Positions 8,841 to 17,074 are shown, counted from the stretch's first letter. The stretch is DNA of 26,001 nt from Bacteroidales bacterium H4 (GCA_001701165.1 DAAP01000022.1:1-26001), one strand, 5' to 3'. Notes: generated by a model from the sequence alone, not told the origin. Translations and numbers: made by a program.

Positions 8841-9662
8841 TCAGCCCGGGAATTGGGGGTATTGGTCGAAATCCGGGTCGCGTTTCTCCAAGAAGGCGTT
8901 TTTGCCCTCCTGAGCTTCGTCCATCAGGTAATACATCAGTGTGGCATCTCCGGCCAGTTCCATCAATCCGTGCTGTCCGTCCAGCTCGGCATTGAGACTG
9001 CGTTTGACCATACGTATGGCAAATGGGCTGCGCTTCATGATTGTTTCGCACCATTCGACCACCTCGTCTTCGAGGCATTCCAATGGCACTACTTTATTAA
9101 TCATGCCCATTTCAAGAGCTTCTTGTGCTGTGTATTGGCGGCACAGAAACCATATCTCGCGCGCCTTTTTCTGTCCCACGCAACGTGCCAGATACGACGA
9201 GCCGAATCCGCCGTCAAAGCTGCCGACTTTGGGCCCGGTTTGGCCGAAACGGGCATTTTCGGAGGCGATAGTCAAGTCGCAGACCACTTGAAGAACGTTG
9301 CCGCCGCCTATGGCGTATCCGTTGACCATGGCGATGACGGGTTTGGTGAGCGAACGGATGGCCTTGTGTACGTCAAGGACGTTGAGACGCGGGGTGCCGT
9401 CGGCATCGCGATATCCGCCTCGGCTCTTGTAGTGCTGGTCGCCGCCGCTGCAAAAAGCCTTGTCTCCTGCGCCGGTGAGTACTACTACGCGAATGTCGGA
9501 GCGGTCGCGGCAGATGCCGAGTGCTTCGAGTATCTGGTGGTTGGTCTGCGGCCGGAAGGCGTTATATACTTCGGGACGGTTGATGGTGATACGGGCTATG
9601 CCGTTGTATGTGTCAAAAAGGATGTCACTGTATTCTTTTACGGGAGTCCATTGGCGTGTCAT
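8841..9662 (-). CDS. menB: 1,4-Dihydroxy-2-naphthoyl-CoA synthase (MenB)
   Basis: Crotonase-fold enzyme that closes the naphthoquinone ring from o-succinylbenzoyl-CoA. Family landmarks: MTRQWTPVKEY start, FCSGGDQ oxyanion region (about 70-75), VNGYAIGGGNVL (114-124), and QTGPKVGSFDGGFGSSY (141-157). Gly143 sits at the position that is Gly156 in E. coli and Asp185 in M. tuberculosis, so this is the Gly-type that is known to need bicarbonate as base. The reading frame is open upstream to 9833, inside menD. The start at 9662 (273 aa) is chosen because it matches the family N-terminus; ATG 9734 would leave only 17 bases after menD and is the alternative. Confidence 0.93.
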   Translation of the reverse strand: MTRQWTPVKEYSDILFDTYNGIARITINRPEVYNAFRPQTNHQILEALGICRDRSDIRVVVLTGAGDKAFCSGGDQHYKSRGGYRDADGTPRLNVLDVHKAIRSLTKPVIAMVNGYAIGGGNVLQVVCDLTIASENARFGQTGPKVGSFDGGFGSSYLARCVGQKKAREIWFLCRQYTAQEALEMGMINKVVPLECLEDEVVEWCETIMKRSPFAIRMVKRSLNAELDGQHGLMELAGDATLMYYLMDEAQEGKNAFLEKRDPDFDQYPQFPG

Positions 9663-9751
9663 GTCGAGTTTGTTTATGAGTGTGTGATAGGGTGTTATAT
9701 GCTGTTGGATGCGAATGTGTGCTACTGTAGACATGTCGCGGTCGAATGTCG

Positions 9752-11446
9752 TTAGTGCCTTTTGTAGAGAGTGTACAGTTTTTTGAAGACTTCGGCTCCT
9801 GTCTCGGGTGGTACCACGGCTTCGAGTATGCATGGGGCGTCGGTGCGTGCAATCATGGCTTCGAATTCGGACTTCAAGGTTTCAAGGTTGTCGGAGCTGT
9901 AGTACCCGAAGCTGCGGCTGAGGCATACCGCTTCGAGCGGTAGAATTACTCCGCCGGCAAGATAGCGCGGCATCACCGGCAGGTGGTGAGTGTTGGCTAT
10001 GGCGCGGAAAATGCCGCCGCCGCAGTTGTTGATTACCACCATCTTGAAGGTCGCCGGGATATCCTCAACCAGCAATGCTCCGAAGTCGTATTGCGCGCTC
10101 ATGTCGCCCGTAAGTAGCAGGGTGGCGTGGCGCGAGGCTATGGCCGCACCTATTGCCGTGGAGGTGCTGCCATCGATGCCGTTGACGCCGCGGTTGGCGT
10201 CAACGCGCCGCAGGCGAGCGCAGTCCGCAGTCTGCGCGTATCGCACCGTAGTCCCGTTGGAAAGGTGCAGTCCCCAGTTATCAGGCATGGCCTCGATAAT
10301 TTGGCGTATGACCGTCAGTTCGCACCATGGCAGGGCGTTGCAGAAGATTTTGTTGGCTTCTTCGGTTTTGGTCACGGCTTCTTGCCATTGTGCGGCATAG
10401 CCGTTGTCAGCGGCGTTGGCGCTGATAGCTTCGACCAGTCCCGGCAGTGCCAATCGCGGCGTCGCCTGTATTGAGTATGTTTGGCAGAGGAAAGTGTCCA
10501 CGGCCGGCCCGTCGGTGCCTATATGCAGGTGCTGTGTGATTTTGCGCGCGGCGCCATCGCGCAGCCAGTCCTTGGCGAGTGCCGAGGTGATGCCGCCGCC
10601 AATGGTGACCACTATATCCGGCAGCAGGGTGCGTCGCTGTTCGGGTGTCAGGGCGTTGAGCACGGTGTCTATATTGTGCCCACAGCCCTGCACATTACTT
10701 AAGATGTCGGTGGCTACCGCCACGTTGGGCAGCGTTGCCAGTCGTGACAGCGCATGGCTAACTGTTTTACATGGCGGCATTGGCCCGGCCAGGAATAGTA
10801 GGCGTGCCTTGCGCAGCAGCTCCAACTCGTGTGCAGCAAACGAGAAATTGGTGCATTCTCCCAAGGTGTGTATGGCCGGTGCATGATCTTCGTCTGCTAT
10901 TTCGATCGTTCCGCCGAGCGGCGAGTCTATTTGGATGTTGAGGTGCACGGGCCCTTGTCCGCGTATTTCATCGCCTTTGGCGATGCAGACAATTTCGTTG
11001 ATGACGCGTAAGGCTGCGCGGGTCTCTTGGGCGTTGTGCGGTACCGGGATGTCTCCGGATGCACGCACAACGGCTTCCAGGGCACCGGCTTGGCGGATGG
11101 TCTGCCCGTCGGCCTGTCCTATCCATTGACGCGGTCTGTCGGCCGAAATCACGATAAGTGGCACTTGTCTGTAAAAAGCCTCGGCACACGCCGGCGCCAT
11201 GTTGAGCACGGCGCTGCCCGAAGTGCAGACCACGGCTACCGGACGACCTTGCTCGGCAGCCATGCCAAGTGCGACAAAGGCAGCCACTCGTTCGTCTATG
11301 ATATGATGCAAGGTCAGGGCGGATGTTGCCGCCGCCTGAACCAGGGGCGCATTGCGTGTGCCCGGACACGCTACGATGTCGGTGATGCCCCATTGGGACA
11401 GCAGGTCTATGAGCGCCCTGCATATATAGTTGTCTGTATTAATCAT
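9752..11446 (-). CDS. menD: SEPHCHC synthase, thiamine-diphosphate dependent (MenD)
   Basis: Joins isochorismate and 2-oxoglutarate to SEPHCHC, the first committed step of classical menaquinone synthesis. The 564-aa length is usual. The N-terminal pyrimidine-binding domain has CPGTRNAPL and the cofactor Glu in IIDERVAAFVALGMA (E52). The C-terminal pyrophosphate domain has RGVNGIDGSTSTAIG, LLTGDMSAQYD and VINNCGGGIF, the Mg-ThDP motif region. It is the first gene of this operon. The isochorismate synthase gene menF, often just upstream in Bacteroides, is absent: upstream is the divergent typA. Confidence 0.94.
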   Translation of the reverse strand: MINTDNYICRALIDLLSQWGITDIVACPGTRNAPLVQAAATSALTLHHIIDERVAAFVALGMAAEQGRPVAVVCTSGSAVLNMAPACAEAFYRQVPLIVISADRPRQWIGQADGQTIRQAGALEAVVRASGDIPVPHNAQETRAALRVINEIVCIAKGDEIRGQGPVHLNIQIDSPLGGTIEIADEDHAPAIHTLGECTNFSFAAHELELLRKARLLFLAGPMPPCKTVSHALSRLATLPNVAVATDILSNVQGCGHNIDTVLNALTPEQRRTLLPDIVVTIGGGITSALAKDWLRDGAARKITQHLHIGTDGPAVDTFLCQTYSIQATPRLALPGLVEAISANAADNGYAAQWQEAVTKTEEANKIFCNALPWCELTVIRQIIEAMPDNWGLHLSNGTTVRYAQTADCARLRRVDANRGVNGIDGSTSTAIGAAIASRHATLLLTGDMSAQYDFGALLVEDIPATFKMVVINNCGGGIFRAIANTHHLPVMPRYLAGGVILPLEAVCLSRSFGYYSSDNLETLKSEFEAMIARTDAPCILEAVVPPETGAEVFKKLYTLYKRH

Positions 11447-11592
11447 TGCGTGCAGTGCTTTGGATTAAGGAAGACTAAGGCTTAAGGCCGCCGGATATAT
11501 CGTGCGGTAAAAGGACAAAAACGGCATGCGGCGACAGCGTTTTGCCGTACAGGTACTGCTGATAGCGGCTATGCCTTTGGCGTGATGCACCG

Positions 11593-11600
11593 CAAAGATA
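11593..11600 (-). promoter_or_regulatory. Candidate -7 box (TATCTTTG) of the men operon
   Basis: Read on the minus strand the sequence is TATCTTTG, an exact fit to TAnnTTTG. No strong -33 box is seen. It would start a leader of about 140 nt before menD. Confidence 0.45.
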
Positions 11601-11665
11601 CGCATATTTTATGAGAAAAACCTTGTGCCGACTGTTTTGCCAATGGATATGTCCGCTAAAATGCT

Positions 11666-11673
11666 TAACTTTG
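11666..11673 (+). promoter_or_regulatory. Candidate -7 box (TAACTTTG) of the typA operon
   Basis: TAACTTTG fits the Bacteroidales -7 element and lies 45 bases before the typA ATG. A TTTTG at 11635-11639 is the nearest -33-like box, at a spacing of 26 bases, longer than usual. Confidence 0.5.
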
Positions 11674-11717
11674 CAGGTTGAAAAGAGCAAAGAAATAAGG
11701 AATATACACATCTTTAT

Positions 11718-13514
11718 ATGCAGAATATACGCAATATTGCCATCATCGCCCACGTGGACCATGGTAAGACTACCGTCGTGGACAAGATGCTGATGGCCGG
11801 ACACCTTTTCAGAGACAACCAGAATGCCGGCGAATTGATTCTCGACAACAACGACCTCGAGCGCGAACGCGGCATAACAATACTCTCCAAAAACGTGTCC
11901 ATCAATTACAAAGGGACAAAAATCAACATCATAGACACTCCGGGACACGCCGACTTCGGCGGCGAAGTGGAACGTGTGCTCAATATGGCCGACGGTTGCC
12001 TGCTGTTGGTCGATGCATTCGAAGGGCCGATGCCCCAGACACGCTTCGTCCTTCAGAAGGCTCTTCAGATAGGTCTTAAGCCCATCGTAGTCATAAACAA
12101 AGTGGACAAACCCAACTGCCGCCCGGACGAGGTACAAGAGATGGTTTTCGACTTGATGTTCAATCTTGATGCCACTGAAGACCAACTCAATTTTCCGACA
12201 CTTTTCGGCTCGGCCAAGCAAGGCTGGATGAGTACGGACTGGCGCAAGCCCACTGACAACATCCTGCCGCTGCTGGATGCCATCGTTAAGTACATCCCGG
12301 CGCCGCAGACGTTAGAGGGTGACGCCCAGATGCTGATTACTTCGCTTGACTTCAGCAATTATGTAGGCCGTATAGCGGTGGGCCGTGTACACCGTGGTAC
12401 TTTGCGCGAGGGTATGGATATAGCCCTGATGCGCAAGGATGGCAGCATTTCGCGCCAGCGTATCAAGGAATTACACACCTTTGAAGGTATGGGACGCAAA
12501 CGTGTCAGCGAAGTCGGCAGCGGCGATATTTGCGCATTGGTGGGTATAGAAGGCTTCGAAATCGGCGATACGGTGGCCGATATCAACAATCCCGAGGCTC
12601 TGCCGCGCATAGCCATAGACGAGCCTACGATGTCTATGACCTTCACCATCAACGACAGTCCCTTCTTCGGGCGCGACGGCAAGTATGTCACTTCGCGACA
12701 CTTAGGCGACCGCCTTACGCGCGAGCTTGACCGCAACCTCGCTTTGCGCGTGAGCAAGGCTCCGCACGAGGATGTCTGGACCGTCTATGGCCGTGGCGTG
12801 CTGCATTTGTCGGTGCTCATCGAGACTATGCGCCGCGAAGGCTACGAACTGCAGGTGGGCCAGCCGCAGGTGATTGTCAAGGAAATAGACGGACGCAAGT
12901 GCGAGCCTGTGGAGTTGCTCACTATCAACGTTACAGATGAATATGCCTCTAAAATAATAGACATGGTGACCCGTCGCAAGGGCGAGTTGACCGGTATGAC
13001 TTCCAACGGCGGACGTACAAATCTGGAATTCCAAATACCATCACGCGGAATAATAGGCCTGCGCAACAACGTACTTACGGCCAGTGCCGGCGAGGCCATT
13101 ATGGCACATCGCTTCTTCGAGTACCAGCCGTGGAAGGGCGATATCGAGCGCCGCACCAACGGTTCGCTTATCGCCATGGAAGCCGGCACGGCGTACGCTT
13201 ACGCCATAGATAAATTGCAGAACCGCGGACGCTTCTTTATATTCCCGCAGGAAGAAGTCTACGCCGGGCAGGTCGTGGGCGAAAATGCCAAGGAAAACGA
13301 CATTGTCGTCAATGTCACCAAAAGCAAGAAACTTACCAATATGCGTGCCTCGGGCGCCGATGACAAGGCCCGTATTATACCGCCTGTGGTCTTCAGCCTT
13401 GAGGAAGCGCTCGAGTATATTAAGGAAGACGAATACGTCGAAGTGACGCCGCACCATCTGCGCCTGCGCAAAATCATTCTTGACGAAACCGAACGCAAAC
13501 GCGCCAACCGATAG
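11718..13514 (+). CDS. typA: Ribosome-associated translational GTPase TypA/BipA
   Basis: Translational GTPase of the EF-G/LepA class that binds the 70S ribosome and aids ribosome assembly and stress growth. The 598-aa length is typical. G motifs: AHVDHGKT (11-18), RGIT (51-54), DTPGHAD (73-79), NKVD (127-130) and a GSAKQGW G5. The C-terminal part has the EF-G domain V-like region and the BipA-specific tail (SRGIIGLRNNVLTASAGEAIMAH begins it; ENDIVVNVTKSKKLTNMRAS follows). It is the first gene of a probable operon with folP (43-base gap) and cdaA, and is divergent from the men operon. Confidence 0.96.
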   Translation: MQNIRNIAIIAHVDHGKTTVVDKMLMAGHLFRDNQNAGELILDNNDLERERGITILSKNVSINYKGTKINIIDTPGHADFGGEVERVLNMADGCLLLVDAFEGPMPQTRFVLQKALQIGLKPIVVINKVDKPNCRPDEVQEMVFDLMFNLDATEDQLNFPTLFGSAKQGWMSTDWRKPTDNILPLLDAIVKYIPAPQTLEGDAQMLITSLDFSNYVGRIAVGRVHRGTLREGMDIALMRKDGSISRQRIKELHTFEGMGRKRVSEVGSGDICALVGIEGFEIGDTVADINNPEALPRIAIDEPTMSMTFTINDSPFFGRDGKYVTSRHLGDRLTRELDRNLALRVSKAPHEDVWTVYGRGVLHLSVLIETMRREGYELQVGQPQVIVKEIDGRKCEPVELLTINVTDEYASKIIDMVTRRKGELTGMTSNGGRTNLEFQIPSRGIIGLRNNVLTASAGEAIMAHRFFEYQPWKGDIERRTNGSLIAMEAGTAYAYAIDKLQNRGRFFIFPQEEVYAGQVVGENAKENDIVVNVTKSKKLTNMRASGADDKARIIPPVVFSLEEALEYIKEDEYVEVTPHHLRLRKIILDETERKRANR

Positions 13515-13557
13515 TCGACAGTCCTGCAAAACTGAACATAAAAATTCGAACAGACGC

Positions 13558-14400
13558 ATGCAACCATACACCATAAAACTGCGAGGCAGAATTGAGATTA
13601 TTGACCATCCTTGGGTGATGGGCATACTCAATGTCACGAATGACTCGTTTTACGGCGGGTCGCGTGCCTTTGATGAGGAGGCGGTTGCGACACGTGTGCG
13701 CACGCTGTTAGACGAGGGCGTCGATGTCATAGATGTGGGAGCATGCTCTACGCGCCCTGGATGCGAATGTATCGTGGCCGAAGAGGAACGCCGCCGGCTG
13801 GATATGGGAATGCGTGTGCTGCGGTCGATAGACGCGAGTGTGCCGGTAAGCGTAGATACTTTCCGCGCCGATATAGCTCGCCATTGTGTTGAGGACCTCG
13901 GTGTGGACATTATTAATGACATCTCGGGCGCGAGGGATCCGGCCATGGCTCGAACGGTGGCCGAACTCGGCGTTCCCTATGTGCTGATGCACATGCGCGG
14001 CACTCCTGCGGACATGCAACAACACACCGAATATGGTGCAGATGTGGTTGCTTCGGTACTTACCGAGATGTCTCACAGCTACGAGCGACTTGTGTGTGCC
14101 GGAGTAGGCGACATAATCATTGATCCGGGATTTGGATTTGCCAAGACGATGGAACAAAACTACGAGCTTATGCGTCGGTTGGACGCCTTTGCCGTATTCG
14201 GCCGACCAATCTTTGTAGGAATCTCGCGCAAAAGCATGCTTACACGCCTTTTGGATATATCCGTCGATGACGCTTTATGCGCCACAACGGCTCTCAACAC
14301 CATGGCGCTGGAACGTGGCGCTGCAATACTGCGTGTGCACGATGTTCGTGCAGCCAAACAAGCTGTAGCCATATATGAGGCCGTCCACGGGCGACCTTGA
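13558..14400 (+). CDS. folP: Dihydropteroate synthase (FolP)
   Basis: TIM-barrel enzyme that joins p-aminobenzoate and the pterin pyrophosphate in folate synthesis; it is the sulfonamide target. Seen: MGILNVTNDSFYGGSR (21-36), GACSTRPG (61-68), VSVDTFR (97-103), IINDISG (118-124), DPGFGFAKT and the C-terminal RVHDV. The usual Pro of the NVTPDSF signature is Asn here. The frame is open upstream to 13480, inside typA; ATG 13558 gives 280 aa, the usual family length, and leaves 43 bases after typA. Its position just before cdaA is common in Bacteroidetes. Confidence 0.95.
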   Translation: MQPYTIKLRGRIEIIDHPWVMGILNVTNDSFYGGSRAFDEEAVATRVRTLLDEGVDVIDVGACSTRPGCECIVAEEERRRLDMGMRVLRSIDASVPVSVDTFRADIARHCVEDLGVDIINDISGARDPAMARTVAELGVPYVLMHMRGTPADMQQHTEYGADVVASVLTEMSHSYERLVCAGVGDIIIDPGFGFAKTMEQNYELMRRLDAFAVFGRPIFVGISRKSMLTRLLDISVDDALCATTALNTMALERGAAILRVHDVRAAKQAVAIYEAVHGRP

Positions 14401-14437
14401 AATACATAGTACTCACCTCTGTTTTTTTTGACTGCTT

Positions 14438-15214
14438 ATGCCGGAATTTGGAATTAAAGACGCTATCGACATCCTAATCGTTGCCGTGCTGCTGTACTAT
14501 ATTTTCCGGCAGATGAAAGAGTCCGGCACCATAAACATTTTTTACGGTGTAATGGCTTTCATTGCCGTGTGGGCGGTGGCCGGAGAGGTATTTGAATTGC
14601 GCCTTACCGGGTCGATACTTGACCAATTTGTCTCCATAGGCCTGTTGGTGTTGGTCATAATATTCCAAGACCAGATAAAACGTTTTCTTATCGAATTGGG
14701 CAGTCATCGACGCTGGCGTTTTTTGCACAGGCTCTTCAATCACCGCGATGACGATGATGCTGTCAGCCTTCGCGCCGAAATCATGCCTATCGTATATGCG
14801 TGCATGGCCATGTCAAAGACCAAAACCGGGGCACTGATAGTTATCCAGCAAAACATGCCCTTGGAGTCTATAGCCAAGAGTGGAGACATAATAGACGCCG
14901 CCATCAATACGCGCCTTATCGAGAATATTTTTTTCAAGAACTCGCCGTTGCATGACGGCGCAATGATTATCGCTAATCACCGCATTGTAGCTGCCGGCTG
15001 CATACTGCCGGTGAGCCATGACAGCGGTGTGCCCCGTTCGCTGGGTTTGCGCCACCGCTCGGCGCTGGGTATAGCGCAAGAGACCGATGCCATAGCCGTG
15101 GTTGTCAGCGAGGAAACCGGTTATATTTCCGTGGCCCATCGCGGAGCCTTGCGTGTCAAGTTGTCCACGGCTGAGTTGGAGAAAATCCTTTATGAAGGTA
15201 TGTCGAACGAATAA
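14438..15214 (+). CDS. cdaA: Membrane diadenylate cyclase (CdaA/DacA type)
   Basis: Makes the second messenger c-di-AMP from two ATP. Three N-terminal membrane helices are visible (about residues 10-24, 33-50 and 62-78), followed by a cytoplasmic DAC domain (about 95-258). The two catalytic motifs are intact: DGA (173-175, in SPLHDGAMII) and RHR (205-207, in LGLRHRSALG). The Thr that precedes RHR in Firmicute CdaA is Leu here, as I recall for Bacteroidetes relatives. It lies 37 bases after folP. The 258-aa length is usual. No CdaR regulator gene follows, unlike in Firmicutes. Confidence 0.94.
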   Translation: MPEFGIKDAIDILIVAVLLYYIFRQMKESGTINIFYGVMAFIAVWAVAGEVFELRLTGSILDQFVSIGLLVLVIIFQDQIKRFLIELGSHRRWRFLHRLFNHRDDDDAVSLRAEIMPIVYACMAMSKTKTGALIVIQQNMPLESIAKSGDIIDAAINTRLIENIFFKNSPLHDGAMIIANHRIVAAGCILPVSHDSGVPRSLGLRHRSALGIAQETDAIAVVVSEETGYISVAHRGALRVKLSTAELEKILYEGMSNE

Positions 15215-15247
15215 GTGGCGGACGAAATAAGCATCGCTCGAATTAGT

Positions 15248-15296
15248 ATACAGACAGCGACAGCCGCGTATCGTGCGCGGCTGTCGCTGTCTGTAT
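15248..15296. terminator. Perfect 21-bp inverted repeat, probable bidirectional terminator
   Basis: Arms 15248-15268 and 15276-15296 are perfectly complementary over 21 bp with a 7-base loop. It lies between the convergent ends of cdaA and the HD-domain gene, where a terminator is expected, but neither side has a T-run, so it is not a textbook Rho-independent terminator. Confidence 0.55.
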
Positions 15297-15343
15297 GACT
15301 GTGAAAGCAGGTGGGCTATAATTGCTTTATGGCTATTGTGAGA

Positions 15344-15949
15344 TTATCCGAATATGGCTGCGAGGTCGTCAAATCTCGTGGCATTATCCGCTCCGAAACG
15401 AGCGACGGAAGCTCGCGCCTGTGCCGGAGTCTTTTCGACTTGCGGATGGCTTTTGCTGTAAAACTTGTCGGCATAGCATACGAGGCGTTCGAGCAATGTC
15501 TCCGGCATATAGTCGCCCGGAGGCATGGGAAGGTGATATTCGGCAATGTCTTTGGCTGTGATACCGGTACCGGTGTGCCTTTCGGCCACTCGGGCAAGCC
15601 ATTCGGGGGCGCCGGCCTTACGTAGCATGGCCGCTCCGAGGACGCCGTGACGCAGGTAGTGCTCCGTTCCGTGGCAATGGATGCCGGGGGCATTGGTGGC
15701 GATGATGCCTATGTCGTGGAGCATGGCTGCAGCTACGATATCGCCGTCGGCGAGGGGTAGGGCATGGGTGTGTGCAATCTCAAGCGCTTTCCGTGCCACT
15801 TGCAGGCTGTGCGTCACCAATAATTCTTTGAGCTTTTGCGTCTCGCTGTCGTCGGCGCTGTAGGCATTGTCAATATACGCCATATAGTTTACCGCTGATG
15901 GCGGTAGACCATATGGCGTATATTGTTGTGTGTCTGTGGTGGTCGGCAT
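15344..15949 (-). CDS. HD-domain phosphohydrolase
   Basis: Small soluble metal-dependent phosphohydrolase of the HDIG type; substrate unknown. Conserved residues (numbering from the outer start, 201 aa): H47, H78-D79 (AAMLHDIGII), H101 and H125 (AERHTGTG), then ADKFYSK. Two starts compete. The ATG at 15949 overlaps the ilvE stop by one base (TAATG), which suggests coupled translation. The ATG at 15883 gives 179 aa and fits the usual N-terminus of Bacteroidetes relatives, as I recall them. The extra 22 codons lie mostly in a long palindrome (15871-15925). The outer start is reported because of the overlap; the inner one is nearly as likely. Convergent with cdaA; a role in nucleotide turnover is only a guess. 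Confidence 0.85.
   Translation of the reverse strand: MPTTTDTQQYTPYGLPPSAVNYMAYIDNAYSADDSETQKLKELLVTHSLQVARKALEIAHTHALPLADGDIVAAAMLHDIGIIATNAPGIHCHGTEHYLRHGVLGAAMLRKAGAPEWLARVAERHTGTGITAKDIAEYHLPMPPGDYMPETLLERLVCYADKFYSKSHPQVEKTPAQARASVARFGADNATRFDDLAAIFG
15871..15925 (-). repeat. 55-bp near-perfect palindrome over the HD gene start region
   Basis: Arms 15871-15895 and 15901-15925 pair in 23 of 25 positions with a 5-base loop. The outer 15 bp (CAATATACGCCATAT) are perfect. In the minus-strand RNA one of the two mismatches is a G-U pair. The inner candidate start codon (15883-15881) lies inside one arm. No T-run follows, so it is not an obvious terminator for ilvE. Confidence 0.8.
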
Positions 15950-16980
15950 TAAAGCACGGTGTTCCAGCCGTGTACATCCTCGATTTCGCCATACTGGATG
16001 GCGCGGAGGGTGTTGTACAGCTTGGTGGTGACGGGACCGGGCTTGCCGTCTTTGGCGATTACGTATTGATGTCCGGTGTCAAGGTCGTCTATGCGGTGTA
16101 TGGGCGAGCATACGGCGGCTGTGCCGCAAGCGGCAGCCTCTTGTACTTCGGCCAATTCCTCGACGGGAATGTGGCGTGCTTCGACTTCCATGCCCATATC
16201 GCGTACCAGTTGCTGTAGGCTCATGTTGGTGATGGACGGAAGTATAGATTCGCTGGCCGGGGTAATGTACTTATTGCCTTTGATGGCAAAGAAGTTGGCC
16301 GGACCGCATTCGTCGAGATATTTCTTTTCTTTGGGGTCGAGATATAGTACTGCCGAATAACCTTTGTCGTGCGCCATGCATCCGGCCTTGAGAGATGCAG
16401 CATAGTTGCCGCCGGTCTTGAAACGACCCGTGCCCTTGGGCGCTACGCGATCGTATTCGCGGGTGATGCATATGTCAGTGACGCCGAATCCTGTCTTGAA
16501 GTATGGGCCTACGGGCGATACAAAGATGATAAAGGTGTATTCGGTGGCCGGGTTGACACCCACGCGGGCGCTGATACCTATCTCGAGGGGGCGGATATAT
16601 AGTGAGGCGCCGCTGCCATAAGGCGGGATAAAGCGCTCGTTCAGCTGTACAGCCTTTATGGTCATTTCGCGGAAAATTTCAAGCGGCACGGGTGCCATCA
16701 TCAGCGCCTCGGCCGAGCTGCGCAGGCGCTTGGCGTTTTCTTCGAGGCGGAAGATGCGTATTTTCCCGTCGGCACCGCGGAAGGCCTTGAGACCTTCAAA
16801 TATTTCCTGGCCGTAGTGCAGTGCTGTGGCGGCGATGTGCATGTCTATTGTCGGCGATTGTGACACTTCGATTTCGCCCCATTTGCCATCACGGTAGGTG
16901 CAACGTACGTTGTAATCTGTGGGAATATAGCCAAAAGGAAGTTTTGACCATTCAAGGTCCGGAATGTTGTTGTTGCTCAT
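15949..16980 (-). CDS. ilvE: Branched-chain amino acid aminotransferase (IlvE)
   Basis: Fold-type IV PLP enzyme that makes or degrades Leu, Ile and Val by exchange with glutamate. 343 aa, the length of the long bacterial BCAT group. Seen: LHYGQEIFEGLKAFRG (55-69), YIRPLEIG (128-135), the PLP lysine K188 in FKTGGNYAASL, YLDECGPANFF and CGTAAVCSPI near the C-terminus. The start at 16980 is the only good ATG. A promoter-like pair is present about 100 bases upstream. The stop overlaps the start of the HD-domain gene by one base, so the two are probably one operon. Confidence 0.95.
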   Translation of the reverse strand: MSNNNIPDLEWSKLPFGYIPTDYNVRCTYRDGKWGEIEVSQSPTIDMHIAATALHYGQEIFEGLKAFRGADGKIRIFRLEENAKRLRSSAEALMMAPVPLEIFREMTIKAVQLNERFIPPYGSGASLYIRPLEIGISARVGVNPATEYTFIIFVSPVGPYFKTGFGVTDICITREYDRVAPKGTGRFKTGGNYAASLKAGCMAHDKGYSAVLYLDPKEKKYLDECGPANFFAIKGNKYITPASESILPSITNMSLQQLVRDMGMEVEARHIPVEELAEVQEAAACGTAAVCSPIHRIDDLDTGHQYVIAKDGKPGPVTTKLYNTLRAIQYGEIEDVHGWNTVL

Positions 16981-17074
16981 ATCGGTTGTCTGTTAAATGT
17001 TTTGTTTGTTTTTCTGTTGATGCAAGGACTGCCGTAGGGCAGCTTGTTTTAATCTTTAAGAAGATTTTACCTTG

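Noticed and set aside
7005..9755. Plus-strand frames over menE, menC and menB (up to 300 codons)
   Set aside because: Antisense to enzymes with complete catalytic motifs.
9734..9833. Extended N-terminus of MenB
   Set aside because: Lies partly inside menD and does not match the MenB family start; kept only as an alternative start.
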